In this document: positions 11,989 to 23,230 of the stretch, piece by piece
Numbering within the stretch: the stretch's first letter is position 1
Layout of the letters: every line of letters begins with the position of its first letter
Assembly: GCF_042242105.1 (NCBI RefSeq)
Contig: NC_092030.1
Coordinates: 173,501 to 237,500, forward strand
From: Pempheris klunzingeri
Lineage: Eukaryota > Chordata > Actinopteri > Acropomatiformes > Pempheridae
DNA length: 64,000 bases
Direction: 5' to 3'
Notes under the pieces: generated by a model
What the model saw: only the letters and a program-made list of their open reading frames with translations
The model's database searches: none
Told to the model about the DNA's origin: nothing
Made by a program: the position numbers and the translations under genes

Positions 11989-14900
11989 ACACACACACAC
12001 ACTCACACACAGAGACACACACACACACAGACACACACACACACACACACTCACACACAGAGACACACACAGAGAGACACACAGACACACACACACACAC
12101 AGAGACACACACAGACAGCCTGAGGTGTATTGTTCTGTAATGTCACTGGGGGGTTAATCAGACATAAACACCCATCAGACGTGTCTTTGGTGTTTTTCAG
12201 ATTTGCTCAGTGCAGAGGACCTGAGGAGGCTTGCAGAGATAACTGGGTGTGTTGGTCAGGTCAGACCTCCGCAGTGCCGCACTATACAGAACCTGAACAA
12301 GTACCGCACAGCCTCCAGCGTCTGCAACAACATGTAAGAGTCCTGGTGGCACGATGCTGTATGTGATGTATGTTGACTGTGTCACAGCATCTTGGACATG
12401 GACAGAAGAACACAGATATACGTTTCTATGTTTAATATGTCTCTAACGTCTAGAGAACTAAAGCAGCCTCCCTGCTGTCTGTTTCCCACATGTATGTCAG
12501 AAAAACCTGGTCTTTCCTTCCTCCAGTCAGTGTCTCTGTGAGACGGAGCGGTCACACTTTCACAGGAAACACTTGTGAAATCCACCTAAACATCAGAGGC
12601 CAAACACAGCAGAGGTTGTGTTCACTTCCCAAACGTGTGTCTCTTGTTTGCTGTTAGGAAACATCCTCGCCGCGGAGCCTCTAACACGGCTTTTATCCGC
12701 TGGTTACCTGCCGAATATGACGACGGGATCGCCCAGCCCAAAGGCTGGGACAGGAACCGCACGTTCAACAACTTCCTGCTCCCGCTGGTATGACTGCGAC
12801 CCTAACCCAACACTCACGCTGGCCAGCAGAGGTAAAAGGTAGTTTGAGCTAAAACTGAGCACATCTCCTCCGCTCTCAGGTGCGACAGGTGTCCAACAAC
12901 ATCCTGAGCACGACGGACGCGGGCGTGGTCAACGACACACAGTTCACCCACATGGTGACCTTGTTTGGGCAGTGGAACGACCACGACCTCACCTTCACGC
13001 CGTTCTCCCCCAGCATCGTCTCCTTCAGCAACGGGGTCGACTGTGAGGAGAGCTGTGAGAGGGTCGAGCCCTGCATCCCCATCGAGGTGGGTGTCACGAC
13101 GCTGACGCGTTGTTTCCCCCCCCCCCCCCCCAGATTCTCTCCATGACCTTCAACCTCTGTCTCCCACTAAAACAGATTCCTCCCAACGACCCCCGCCTGC
13201 CCACCGGCCCCGACAGCTGCATTCCCTCCTTCAGGTCCGCCCCCACCTGCGGGACAGGGTACTCGGCCTACAACTTTGGCGGCGAGCCTAACAAGAGAGA
13301 GCAGATCAACGCCCTGACGGCATTCCTGGACCTCGGCCAGGTGTACGGCTCCGACGACAGTCTGGCGCTGCGTCTTCGTGACCTGGAGAACGACGGCGGC
13401 CTGCTGCGCGTCAACACCAACTTCAGAGACAACGGCCGCGAGCTGCTGCCCCCCGATCCCATGCCCACCAACATGTGTGCCACTCGCCGGAAAATCACCA
13501 ACGACACCAACGCCAGGGAGGTGCCCTGCTTCCTCGCAGGTGAGTCTGTCGGGCACCAGAAACCAGCGACCGGTAGTTCGAGTTACCGGATGTGTGATGT
13601 GTGCATGTCCGTCTGTCAGGTGACGTCCGTACAAATGAGAACATCGCTCTGACGTCCATCCACACGCTCTTCATGCGTGAACACAACCGGCTGGCTCGTG
13701 AGCTGAAGAGACTGAACCCCCACTGGGACAGCGAGACGCTCTACCAGGAGGCCCGCAAGATCGCCGGCGCCTACACACAGGTAACAACAGTAAAACCCAC
13801 AGGGGTGCAGAGCGCCCCACAGTGGAGACACACACACATTAAACCCACAGAAGAAGGTGAACCTGAGAGTCACACCTGAGAGTCACCCCCCCCCCCCCCG
13901 TGTGTCTCAGCTGTTTGTCTTCAGGGACTACCTGCCTCACATTCTGGGTCCAGACATTATGAGAAATCTTGGCCGTTACCCCGGCTACGACCCCAACGTC
14001 GACCCCAGCATCTCCAACTGCTTTGCGACAGCAGCCTACCGCTTTGCCCACCTCGCCATCCAGCCGTTCTTGGGCCGCCTGGACGCAAACTACCGGGAGA
14101 GCTCTCAGTTCCCCAGCGTCCCCCTGTTCAAGGCCTTCTTCACCCCCTGGAGGATTGTCTATGAGGGTGAGTTGTGCACTGAGACCCCCCCTCAGTCAGT
14201 GTGTCCCCGGCTGTCGGCCTGACGTGTGTTTTCTCTGTCCAGGCGGCATCGACCCTGTGATCCGCGGTCTGATTGGCCGGCCCGCCAAGCTGAACACTCA
14301 GGACCACATGATGGTGAACGCTCTGAGGGAGCGCCTCTTCCAGTTTGTGCAGCACATGGCGCTGGACCTGGGCTCGCTCAACATGGAGAGGGCCCGAGAC
14401 CACGGCCTGCCCGGTAAGGCCTGGCTCCGTCCTTCCGCCTGCTGACATCTGGTGTCTTTTCTCACCGTCTTTTTATCTTCTAATCGTCTCTGTTCGGCTC
14501 TTTGTTTCAGGCTACAACGCCTGGCGCAAGTTCTGCAAGCTGTCTCAGCCCAAGAACCAGGAGGAGCTCGCTCGTGTGCTCAACAACAGCGACCTGGCCA
14601 GCAGGCTGCTGCAGCTCTACGGCACGCCGGACAACATCGATGTGTGGCTTGGGGGGGTGGCAGAGCCGTTCGTAAGGGGAGGCCGGGTGGGGCCTCTGCT
14701 GGCCTGCCTCATCGCAATGCAGTTCAAGAAGATCCGCCAGGGGGACAGGTCAGTGTGCAGTAATGTGTGATTCCACTGGGGGTGTGGGACTCACCCCTGG
14801 AGGGGTCAAAGTCTACATTTTAGAGATGAAGTCATCTCAGGTCATTTCACCCTTTAACTCCAGATTTAGACCTGTGGGGGGGGCTGTGTTTGCTCACTAA

Positions 14901-16240
14901 CGCAGCTCGTCTCTGTCTCTGCTCCTCCGGTTTAAAACCACCAGGCTGTGGAACGAGAAACCGGGCGTGTTCACTTCACGCCAGAGGACCGCCCTGTCCG
15001 CCGTCACCATATCCACCATCATCTGCGACAACACGGGCATCACGTCGGTCCCCCAGAAGGCCTTCGACATCCTGTCCTCCAGGAACCGACTGGTCAGGTG
15101 CTCCAGCATCCCGCGCCTGAACCTGTCGGCCTGGAGGGAGAAGCCCTGCTCTGAAAACTCAGGTGAAACAGCACTGCAGGGTTTTTTTGACCTGTGGGGG
15201 GCACCCACCCTATTTCTCATTCTGAGTTTAACCTGGTGTGTTTATTTCCCCCTGCTCACCTGAAAATCCCTTTCCTTATGTGGTGTTTGATGTTGCAGGC
15301 CCGGGTGATAGCTGTAATGAAGTCAGTGGAGCAGAGGTCGGTTTTGATTACTAACACGTGGTAGTCACATGTTAAAAACACCACCCGATCTAAAACGTGC
15401 ACATTCAGATCATACATGCTGGTGGTGGTGGTCCTCACTCCTAAACAAGCACTCATGCTTCACTAACACAGGCACTTTTTAAAAGTCCTTTACTTAAAAC
15501 TCCTTCACTTAAAACTCTAACTTCTGTGTCTTCTTCATACACAGAATGTGGACCAGATGGACCTCCAGGACCTGCAGGACCCCCAGGGCCTCCAGGACAA
15601 CGAGGTAGTTAGCGCTGGAGGTGTAAATAACACGTTCTGACTCCACAGTTTTTCTTTATTCTGACGCCGTCTGTGAGAAGGAAACGTCAGAAATGAGTCG
15701 TGGAGCATTCAATCAGAAGGAACCCACTGACCTCAGCAGAGACGCTCAGACACCCAGTGTGACATGTCCCGTCGTGTCTCCGCAGGTCCACTAGGCCCCC
15801 CAGGTCCCCCAGGTCCTAGAGGCCACCCAGGACCAGCAGCAGCCTGGACCAACGTCTCACAGCCACAGTCCGCCTTCTCCGTCCGCCTGGGCAACTACAA
15901 CCCCTCCTCCGAGCGAGTCCTCCGCTTCCGTCAGGTCATCTCCAACCAGCAGAACCACTACAGCACGCAGACAGGCGTCTTCACCTGCGCCGTCCCCGGG
16001 GTCTATCGCTTCAGCTTCCTCTGCACCGCCTTCACCGCCGCCAGGACCGTGGACCTGTGGCACAACAACGAGCGCGTGCAGCGTGGGTTTGTGGTGTACC
16101 AGGGAGGGCGCAACCTGTCGTCAGGGGACGCGGTGCTCCGGCTGGACAGGGGGGACCGAGTGTGGCTGGAGTCCAGCGACGGGACCTCCGGCCTCAGCAC
16201 CTCCAGCTTCTTCATGGGACACCTGCTCTTTGCTGTGTGA
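10519..16240 (+). CDS. Myeloid-type haem peroxidase with C-terminal collagen stretch and C1q domain
   Basis: Coding exons: 10519-10582, 10675-10762, 10948-11123, 12201-12333, 12658-12787, 12880-13086, 13176-13539, 13620-13780, 13911-14166, 14243-14413, 14511-14748, 14945-15162, 15545-15604, 15786-16240; 906 aa, phases consistent. A signal peptide (about residues 1-19) and propeptide precede a complete animal peroxidase domain. Visible are distal Q228, D231 and H232 (FGQWNDHDL), catalytic R391, haem-ester E394 and proximal H488 (YRFAH). MPO's sulfonium Met is Asn395, so it is closer to EPX/LPO. The Ca-loop TAFLDLG (314-320) has Gly where MPO has a Ser ligand. The frame then runs past the usual C-terminus (NLSAWRE) into C737 and 12 Gly-X-Y triplets (738-773), and a C1q domain (about 774-906, ending [12 protein letters not shown]). 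Such peroxidases oxidise halides or thiocyanate with H2O2 in granules or secretions. The collagen-C1q tail suggests trimerisation and surface binding. Orthology is to the MPO/EPX group; no symbol is assigned. Confidence 0.88.
11129..12117. repeat. About 1 kb CA/CAGA/GACA mosaic microsatellite in peroxidase intron 3
   Basis: CA runs are broken regularly by CAGAGACACACAGACAGAC and CACACTCACAC blocks. The array starts only about 5 bp after the exon 3 donor (11124) and fills almost the whole intron up to about 80 bp before the exon 4 acceptor. The long Thr-His and Cys-Val frames are artefacts. Confidence 0.95.
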
Positions 16241-16536
16241 CACTGAACCGCTGCTGCCGCCGCCACCACCCGGGTCTGTCTGCTCCAGGACCTGTTTCCT
16301 CTGCTCAGCCCCCACTGATCAGGTCACATGTACTTAGAAACCTGTTATTGATTCTCTGTGTCTTCTTCACGGCTGTCAGACCAGACTGACGGCGCCACCG
16401 CCAGCCCGTTTTAAGGTGGAATTTCCTGGTGTTACTATGAATACTGTCTGCACTGATGAAGAACGTCTGTAAACGCTGCACTTCTGTCTGTGAGACTCAT
16501 TTCACTGTCACTGTAACGTCTGTTTTATATTCTCTG

Positions 16537-16542
16537 AATAAA
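16537..16542 (+). terminator. Peroxidase poly(A) signal AATAAA
   Basis: A canonical hexamer about 300 bp after the stop codon at 16240. No better candidate is seen between them. Confidence 0.6.
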
Positions 16543-17129
16543 CTAAAGAAAAGAGCAGCAGAGAGTTTGTCAATCAATCTTCATTCACACAGCACCAATT
16601 CACAGCAAACGTCATCTCAGCTCAGACCAGACTTTAAGGGGGGGGGCAGCAAACAACCATATCAAAGACAGTAATCATACTGATGGTAATAGGAACATGA
16701 CTGAGAATGAGCACTCTGTTTTTATTCTCTGTTTTATTCCTCTGTATGATCTGAAGGGCCTTTTCTGGGGGGGGGGGCACACATCATTCAGCCTCATTTA
16801 TAAAACATTTTACTCCTAAAAACATGGAGAAGGTTGTTTTTTAGGGCTGCTGAAAGGATTTCTGATTAATTACAGACTTTCTTCTGTACAAACCTTCGTT
16901 CCCATTCCTGTGTGCAGGTCAGAGCGTATTTAAACATAACGCTTATGTTCATGTCTCCTCTTCATCACTCCTCCTCCTCCTCTGTGTTTTTACCTGCTGA
17001 TGTTTTCTCAGTTGTGTGAGCAGTGAAGCTTCACATCAGTGTTTTTATGTCAGTCGGTGGTGTCAGACTCCTGCAGGTGGAGCCGTCGCTCTTTTTGAAC
17101 ATCATCATCACAGCTCTGATAGCGAGGCC

Positions 17130-17468
17130 TTAAAGGTCCCATGTTCTGCTTTACATCCAGGACTGTCTGAACAACAGAAACAGTCTGTTGCTTCGCTCTT
17201 GCCTTCTCGCCATCTTCGTGTTACAGGAGCTGGAGTTAGTGAGGACAAACCGTCAGTCTGCTGAGGAGCCGGAGGAGGTCACGTGATCAGCAGATCCCGT
17301 TATGACATCATAGAGGGAGTCAAATCTAAACGATGTGTTTTTATACACATTTACTGAAAAATGGAGCAGAAACAGAGAGAGGACGGTCTTTTCTCATCGA
17401 CCGGCCGCCTGTAGGCACACTGGAGACACATTTATGCTGAAAAGTTTTGTATAATATGGGACCTTTAA
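17130..17468. mobile_element. MITE with 13-bp perfect terminal inverted repeats
   Basis: The ends TTAAAGGTCCCAT (17130-17142) and ATGGGACCTTTAA (17456-17468) are exact reverse complements. The 339 bp between them have no coding capacity. The structure is typical of a non-autonomous DNA transposon. TTAA at both ends could be part of the target site. The superfamily is not assigned. Confidence 0.75.
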
Positions 17469-17699
17469 AGTTTCCATCTGTGTGACTGAGGCAGCCGCCA
17501 TCTTTCTGTTCAAACTTTTTTCAGCAAACTTAGACATGTTTCCTGTGTTTGTTTGTGACCCTGTTAGAGGCACCGAGCTCCCTCCATGACACTCTGACAC
17601 GTTTACCTGCGGAAGTCGGGAGGGTTCAGGACTCGGAGGCGATGAGTTAAATGGAGACGAGTCTGTGAAGGATGTGTTCATGGACTGTTGGTTGGCCGG

Positions 17700-17882
17700 T
17701 TACAAAGCTTTACACCTCCTGACAGAATCAGGCTAGCTGTTCCCCTCTGCCTCCAGTATTTATGCTAAGCTAAGCTAAGCTAAGCTAACGGGCTGCTGGC
17801 ATGTGTGAGTATCAGATTTCTCATCGGATTGATTCTCCACCACTGAGCTCATTCCCCCAAAGGTCTGAACTGTTCCTTTAAA
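17700..17882 (-). mobile_element. Dispersed element with GCTAAGCTAAGC motif
   Basis: On the minus strand it begins with TTAAAGGAACAGTT (17882-17869), then has repeated TTAGCTTAGC and CAGCTAGCCTGATTCTG. The same order of motifs occurs on the plus strand at about 23135-23215, so the two belong to one family. This motif set is widespread in teleost genomes in my experience. The left boundary is uncertain. Confidence 0.55.
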
Positions 17883-18236
17883 GGGAGATGAGTTTGTTTG
17901 GTCTTCTGAGAAAAAAGTTCCGGCAGGTTTAAACGTGACTGAAAACTTCCTTTAACTTCACGTGTTCTCATTTTAAGGTGTTTTAGGGGACTGAGGTGTT
18001 CGGCTCACCGTGTCGACGTCTCTCATGAATCTCTGCTGGAGCTGATCACCAACGTTCAGACAGCAGATACATCTCTTCTTCTCTGGTTTAGGCGGAGCAT
18101 CTCCTGCGCCTGTCTGTGGGACAGAAGAAGAACGTCTGCACCGTCAACAATGCTGGGCCGAGTCCCGCTGAAGGGCTCCTCCTCCTCCTCTTCTTCTGGG
18201 CTGCATGGTGCATGTGCAGAGTGCCACGTAGTCCAC

Positions 18237-18239
<3 letters not shown>

Positions 18240-18316
<77 letters not shown>
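18240..18316. repeat. (GT)n microsatellite
   Basis: About 37 GT dinucleotides. Shorter CA and TG runs follow at 18451-18467 and 18508-18531. Confidence 0.95.
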
Positions 18317-18317
<1 letters not shown>

Positions 18318-19448
18318 TCAGCAGTAATGGAAAGTCTTTATGAGAGGAGAAAATGTTTGAATTGTCTGTTGATGAGCTGAGGAAGATGAAGGAGAGACGA
18401 AGATGAGTCAGTGTGAGGAGCTGATTAACAGGAGCAGAGATGCTCTGGAACACACACACACACACAGTGGCGTGATGGAGGAGGCCTTTCCTTGGATGTC
18501 GTCAAATGTGTGTGTGTGTGTGTGTGTGTGGTGCACGTTCACTGTGATCCTGTTTAACTCCTGTTTTGTGAAAACACATTTCACGGACGTGTCTATGTGC
18601 CCTAAATCTACGCTCTGTGAGTGTTTAGACATAGAGTTTCAGCCGGCACACCCAGGGGGGGGCAGGCGTTGACTCAGTGGATAATTGGTGTTGGTTTTCT
18701 GGTAAATTTAGAGATGTGTTTTCTTCCTCGGTGACAACTCTCTGCACCACTTTCCCTCCTCACTCTGCAGCTCCGACGTGGATTTATTCAAATTCCTGCA
18801 GCTCCATCGAGTGCCCAGAAAATCAGGAATGGGGTTGGATTCCAGCGACGTGGACAAAAGCAGTTGGCTGATTGGTTGCAGATGTGTGTGTATGAGCTGT
18901 GTGAGGAGCAGGACTCCATGAATTATAGCTGAAACAGTGGGCGGTTCTGCCTGAAGTCCAGCTGCTGTCTGAGGAGGAGCTGCTGGGATGCAGAGCGTCC
19001 GGCTGGATGTCAGTCAGAGAAACACAACCAGGAAAACAGCGTCCACGGCTGTGAGCCGCTGGGAACAAACACACACAGCAGAGGGAAAAAAAGTGTTAAA
19101 GGCCCCTCTGGAGACTAAACAGGAAACTTTAGGAAATAGTCAGTGTGGAGGGACGTCTGATGGGCCTGGAACCTCTAATCCACCCATAAGACCTGATCTA
19201 GATCATCTGGATCTGTGGCCTGTTTCTGATCAGTTGAGCAACTCGATGACGTCTGCAGGGACGACACGTTTCTGGAGCTCATCTAAGCCAGCAGGCTGAG
19301 ATTCAGCTGAGGGAGGAAGAGTGATGAAGACTAACCCTCCGTTATCTAAACAACACAACTGCTCCAACAGCAACGTTTAGTCAGAGCCTCCACCGTCACA
19401 GGGCCGCAGTTAGCTCAGATTAAAGGTCCAGATTAAATGTCTCAGTGA

Positions 19449-20080
19449 AGTCAGGGGGCTGTCTACTTCCTGCAGTCTCAGAGAGGTCGGGGGGCGTCTA
19501 CTTCCTGCAGTCTCAGAGAGGTCGGGGGGTGTCTACTTCCTGCAGTCTCAGAGAGGTCGGGGGGGCGTCTACTTCCTGCAGTCTCAGAGAGGTCAGGGGC
19601 CGTCTACTTCCTGCGGTCTCAGAGAGGTCGGGGGGCGTCTACTTCCTGCAGTCTCAGAGAGGTCGGGGGGCGTCTACTTCCTGCGGTCTCAGAGAGGTCA
19701 GGGGCCGTCTACTTCCTGCAGTCTCAGAGAGGTCGGGGGCGGTTTACTTCTTGCACTCTCTGCGAGGTCAGGGGCCGTCTACTTCCTGCAGTCTCAGAGA
19801 GGTCAGGGGCCATCTACTTCCTGCAGTCTCAGAGGTCAGTTGCCATCTACTTCCTGCAGTCTCAGAGAGGTCAGGGGCCGTCTACTTCCTGCAGTCTCAG
19901 AGAGGTCAGGGGCCATCTACTTCCTGCAGTCTCAGAGGTCAGTTGCCATCTACTTCCTGCAGTCTCAGAGAGGTCAGGGGCCGTCTACTTCCTGCGGTCT
20001 CAGAGAGGTCAGGGGCCGTCTACTTCCTGCAGTCTCAGAGAGGTCAGGGGCCGTCTACTTCCTGCAGTCTCAGAGAGGTA
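19449..20080. repeat. 35-bp minisatellite (GTCTACTTCCTGCAGTCTCA type)
   Basis: About 18 units, mostly 35 bp apart (checked at 19461, 19496 and 19531), carry GAGAGGTCGGGGG or GAGAGGTCAGGGG. Some units lack a GAGAG block. One unit near 19740 is divergent. The open frame across it is a repeat artefact. Confidence 0.92.
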
Positions 20081-20191
20081 ATTACGAGGAGCATGAAGAT
20101 AAAAAAGTTCAATTTCTGAGTATAAAAGTACCCAAATCTCCCCCATCATGGTCCCGCAGAGCATGGAGGGCTAGTGTCTCAGGCCTGCCGA

Positions 20192-21145
20192 GCCAGCTAA
20201 CTTCCTGTCAGCCTTCTACTAACTTCCTGTTAGTCTCCTGCTAACTTCTTGTCAGCCTTGTACTAACTTCCTGTCAGCCCTGTACTAACTTCCTGTTAGT
20301 CTCCTGCTAACTTCCTGTTAGCCTTGTACTAACTTCCTGTCAGCCCTGTACTAACTTCCTGTTAGTCTCCTGCTAACTTCCTGTTAGCCTTGTACTAACT
20401 TCCTGTCAGCCCTGTACTAACTTCCTGTTAGTCTCCTGCTAACTTCCTGTCAGCCTTGTACTAACTTCTTGTTAGTCTCCTGCTAACTTCCTGTCAGCCT
20501 TGTACTAACTTCTTGTTAGTCTCCTGCTAACTTCCTGTCAGCCCTGTACTAACTTCTTGTTAGTCTCCTGCTAACTTCCTGTCAGCCCTGTACTAACTTC
20601 TTGTTAGTCTCCTGCTAACTTCCTGTCAGCCTTGTACTAACTTCTTGTTAGTCTCCTGCTAACTTCCTGTCAGCCTTGTACTAACTTCTTGTTAGTCTCC
20701 TGCTAACTTCCTGTCAGCCTTGTACTAACTTCTTGTTAGTCTCCTGCTAACTTCCTGTCAGCCTTGTACTAACTTCTTGTTAGTCTCCTGCTAACTTCCT
20801 GTCAGCCCTGTACTAACTTCCTGTTAGTCTCCTGCTAACTTCCTGTTAGCCTTGTACTAACTTCCTGTCAGCCCTGTACTAACTTCCTGTTAGTCTCCTG
20901 CTAACTTCCTGTCAGCCCTGTACTAACTTCCTGTTAGTCTCCTGCTAACTTCCTGTCAGCCTTGTACTAACTTCCTGTTAGTCTCCTGCTAACTTCCTGT
21001 TAGTCTCCTGCTAACTTCTTGTTAGTCTCCTGTTAACTTCCTGTCAGCCTTGTACTAACTTCTTGTTAGTCTCCTGCTAACTTCCTGTCAGCCTTGTACT
21101 AACTTCTTGTTAGTCTCCTGCTAACTTCCTGTCAGCCTTGTACTT
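20192..21145. repeat. 22/44-bp minisatellite (CTAACTTCCTGTCAGCCTTG type)
   Basis: Two related ~22-bp half-units alternate (CTAACTTCCTGTCAGCC-TTGTA and CTAACTTCTTGTTAGTCTCCTG), making a 44-bp dimer repeated about 21 times. This is a simple higher-order structure. Confidence 0.92.
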
Positions 21146-21589
21146 GAATGTGGCTCTTCAAGACTTTCCAAATGACGTCACCCGTTGGTTTGCGGACGTC
21201 AGTTTTAAGCCGTGAGTTTGGCTTTGGCTGAGTGTTTTTTGGAGCCAGCAGTGACGTTCCACGAAGGTGCCTTCTGATTGGTCAGTGAGCAGGTAGCCCC
21301 GCCCTAAAGCCCCCCCCCCCCTTCCTGGTGTATCTTCCTCTAAATGGACCATCACTGACTACATGAACATCCTGCTGTGCTGAAGAAGACTGTAAACTAG
21401 AGACTGAGAGCAGAAACTGTTCACTGAGCTGATAAATCAGGAGAGAAGTCTCCTCATTTCCTCATTGACTTCCATCCAATCAGACTCCTGTTTGGAGCCA
21501 GTGGAGTCGCCCCCTGCTGGACACTAGAGAGGATGCAGCTTTAAGGCTCTTCAGCATCAGCTTCACTGTTCAGACCCAGAGGACACCGA

Positions 21590-23003
21590 CACTTTTTATA
21601 GACTGATACCGACCAATCAGAGGACGCTTCTTTATACAGACTGATACCGACCAATCAGAGGACGCTTCTTTACACAGACTGATACCGACCAATCAGAGGA
21701 CGCTTCTTTATACAGACTGATACCGACCAATCAGAGGACGCTTCTTTATACAGACTGATACCGACCAATCAGAGGACGCTTCTTTATACAGACTGATACC
21801 GACCAATCAGAGGACGCTTCTTTACACAGACTGATACCGACCAATCAGAGGACGCTTCTTTACAGACTGATACCGACCAATCAGAGGACGCTTCTTTATA
21901 CAGACTGATACCGACCAATCAGAGGACGCTTCTTTACACAGACTGATACCGACCAATCAGAGGACGCTTCTTTATACAGACTGATACCGACCAATCAGAG
22001 GACGCTTCTTTACAGACTGATACCGACCAATCAGAGGACGCTTCTTTACACAGACTGATACCGACCAATCAGAGGACGCTTCTTTATAGACTGATACCGA
22101 CCAATCAGAGGACGCTTCTTTACACAGACTGATACTGACCAATCAGAGGACGCTTCTTTATAGACTGATACCGACCAATCAGAGGACGCTTCTTTACACA
22201 GACTGATACCGACCAATCAGAGGACGCTTCTTTATAGACTGATACCGACCAATCAGAGGACGCTTCTTTACACAGACTGATACCGACCAATCAGAGGACG
22301 CTTCTTTATAGACTGATACCGACCAATCAGAGGACGCTTCTTTACACAGACTGATACCGACCAATCAGAGGACGCTTCTTTACACAGACTGATACCGACC
22401 AATCAGAGGACGCTTCTTTACACAGACTGATACCGACCAATCAGAGGACGCTTCTTTACACAGACTGATACCGACCAATCAGAGGACGCTTCTTTACACA
22501 GACTGATACCGACCAATCAGAGGACGCTTCTTTATAGACTGATACCGACCAATCAGAGGACGCTTCTTTACACAGACTGATACCGACCAATCAGAGGACG
22601 CTTCTTTACAGACTGATACCGACCAATCAGAGGACGCTTCTTTACAGACTGATACCGACCAATCAGAGGACGCTTCTTTATAGACTGATACCGACCAATC
22701 AGAGGACGCTTCTTTATACAGACTGATACCGACCAATCAGAGGACGCTTCTTTATAGACTGATACCGACCAATCAGAGGACGCTTCTTTATACAGACTGA
22801 TACCGACCAATCAGAAGACGCTTCTTTATAGACTGATACCGACCAATCAGAGGACGCTTCTTTATACAGACTGATACCGACCAATCAGAGGACGCTTCTT
22901 TATAGACTGATACCGACCAATCAGAGGACGCTTCTTTATACAGACTAATACCGACCAATCAGAGGACGCTTCTTTACAGACTGATACCGACCAATCAGAG
23001 GAC
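21590..23003 (+). repeat. CCAAT minisatellite array A (~36-38-bp unit)
   Basis: About 38 copies of CTGATACCGACCAATCAGAG followed by GACGCTTCTTTATA(CA)GA. Length varies through TTTATAGA, TTTACAGA, TTTATACAGA and TTTACACAGA linkers. Every unit contains GACCAATCAG, a consensus NF-Y (CCAAT) site. The same unit in the opposite orientation forms array B inside ggcx. Confidence 0.95.
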
Positions 23004-23084
23004 AGCCACAGCCACAGCTTTACATACCATCTGTGGGTTGAAGCACGCTGAGATCTGAAAGAAATACTCTGACAGTTTGAGAAA

Positions 23085-23230
23085 TTCTCTTATTCGGTGG
23101 AGCAGATGAGCAGAACAATACAAATCTGAGGCTACATCCAGTTAGCTTAGCTTAGCACAAAGACTGGAAACAGAGGGAAACAGCTAGCCTAGCTAAGCAC
23201 CAAGACTGGAATAAAGGTTTATCTAAAAAA
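23085..23230 (+). mobile_element. Dispersed element with TTAGCTTAGC motif
   Basis: Contains AGTTAGCTTAGCTTAGCAC, AAGACTGGAAACAGAGGGAA and ACAGCTAGCCTAGC in the same order as the reverse-strand element at 17700-17882. It directly follows array A. Boundaries are uncertain. Confidence 0.5.

Noticed and set aside
11001-12140. Cys-Val and Thr-His frames of up to 341 codons
   Set aside because: Translation of the CA/GACA microsatellite in peroxidase intron 3.
15764-16240. A separate small C1q-like gene starting at an ATG in the intron
   Set aside because: The ATG at 15764 lies upstream of the CGCAG acceptor at 15781-15785 and gives no signal peptide. The exon joins in phase to the collagen exon and the peroxidase, so fusion is the simpler model. 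Transcript data could reopen this.
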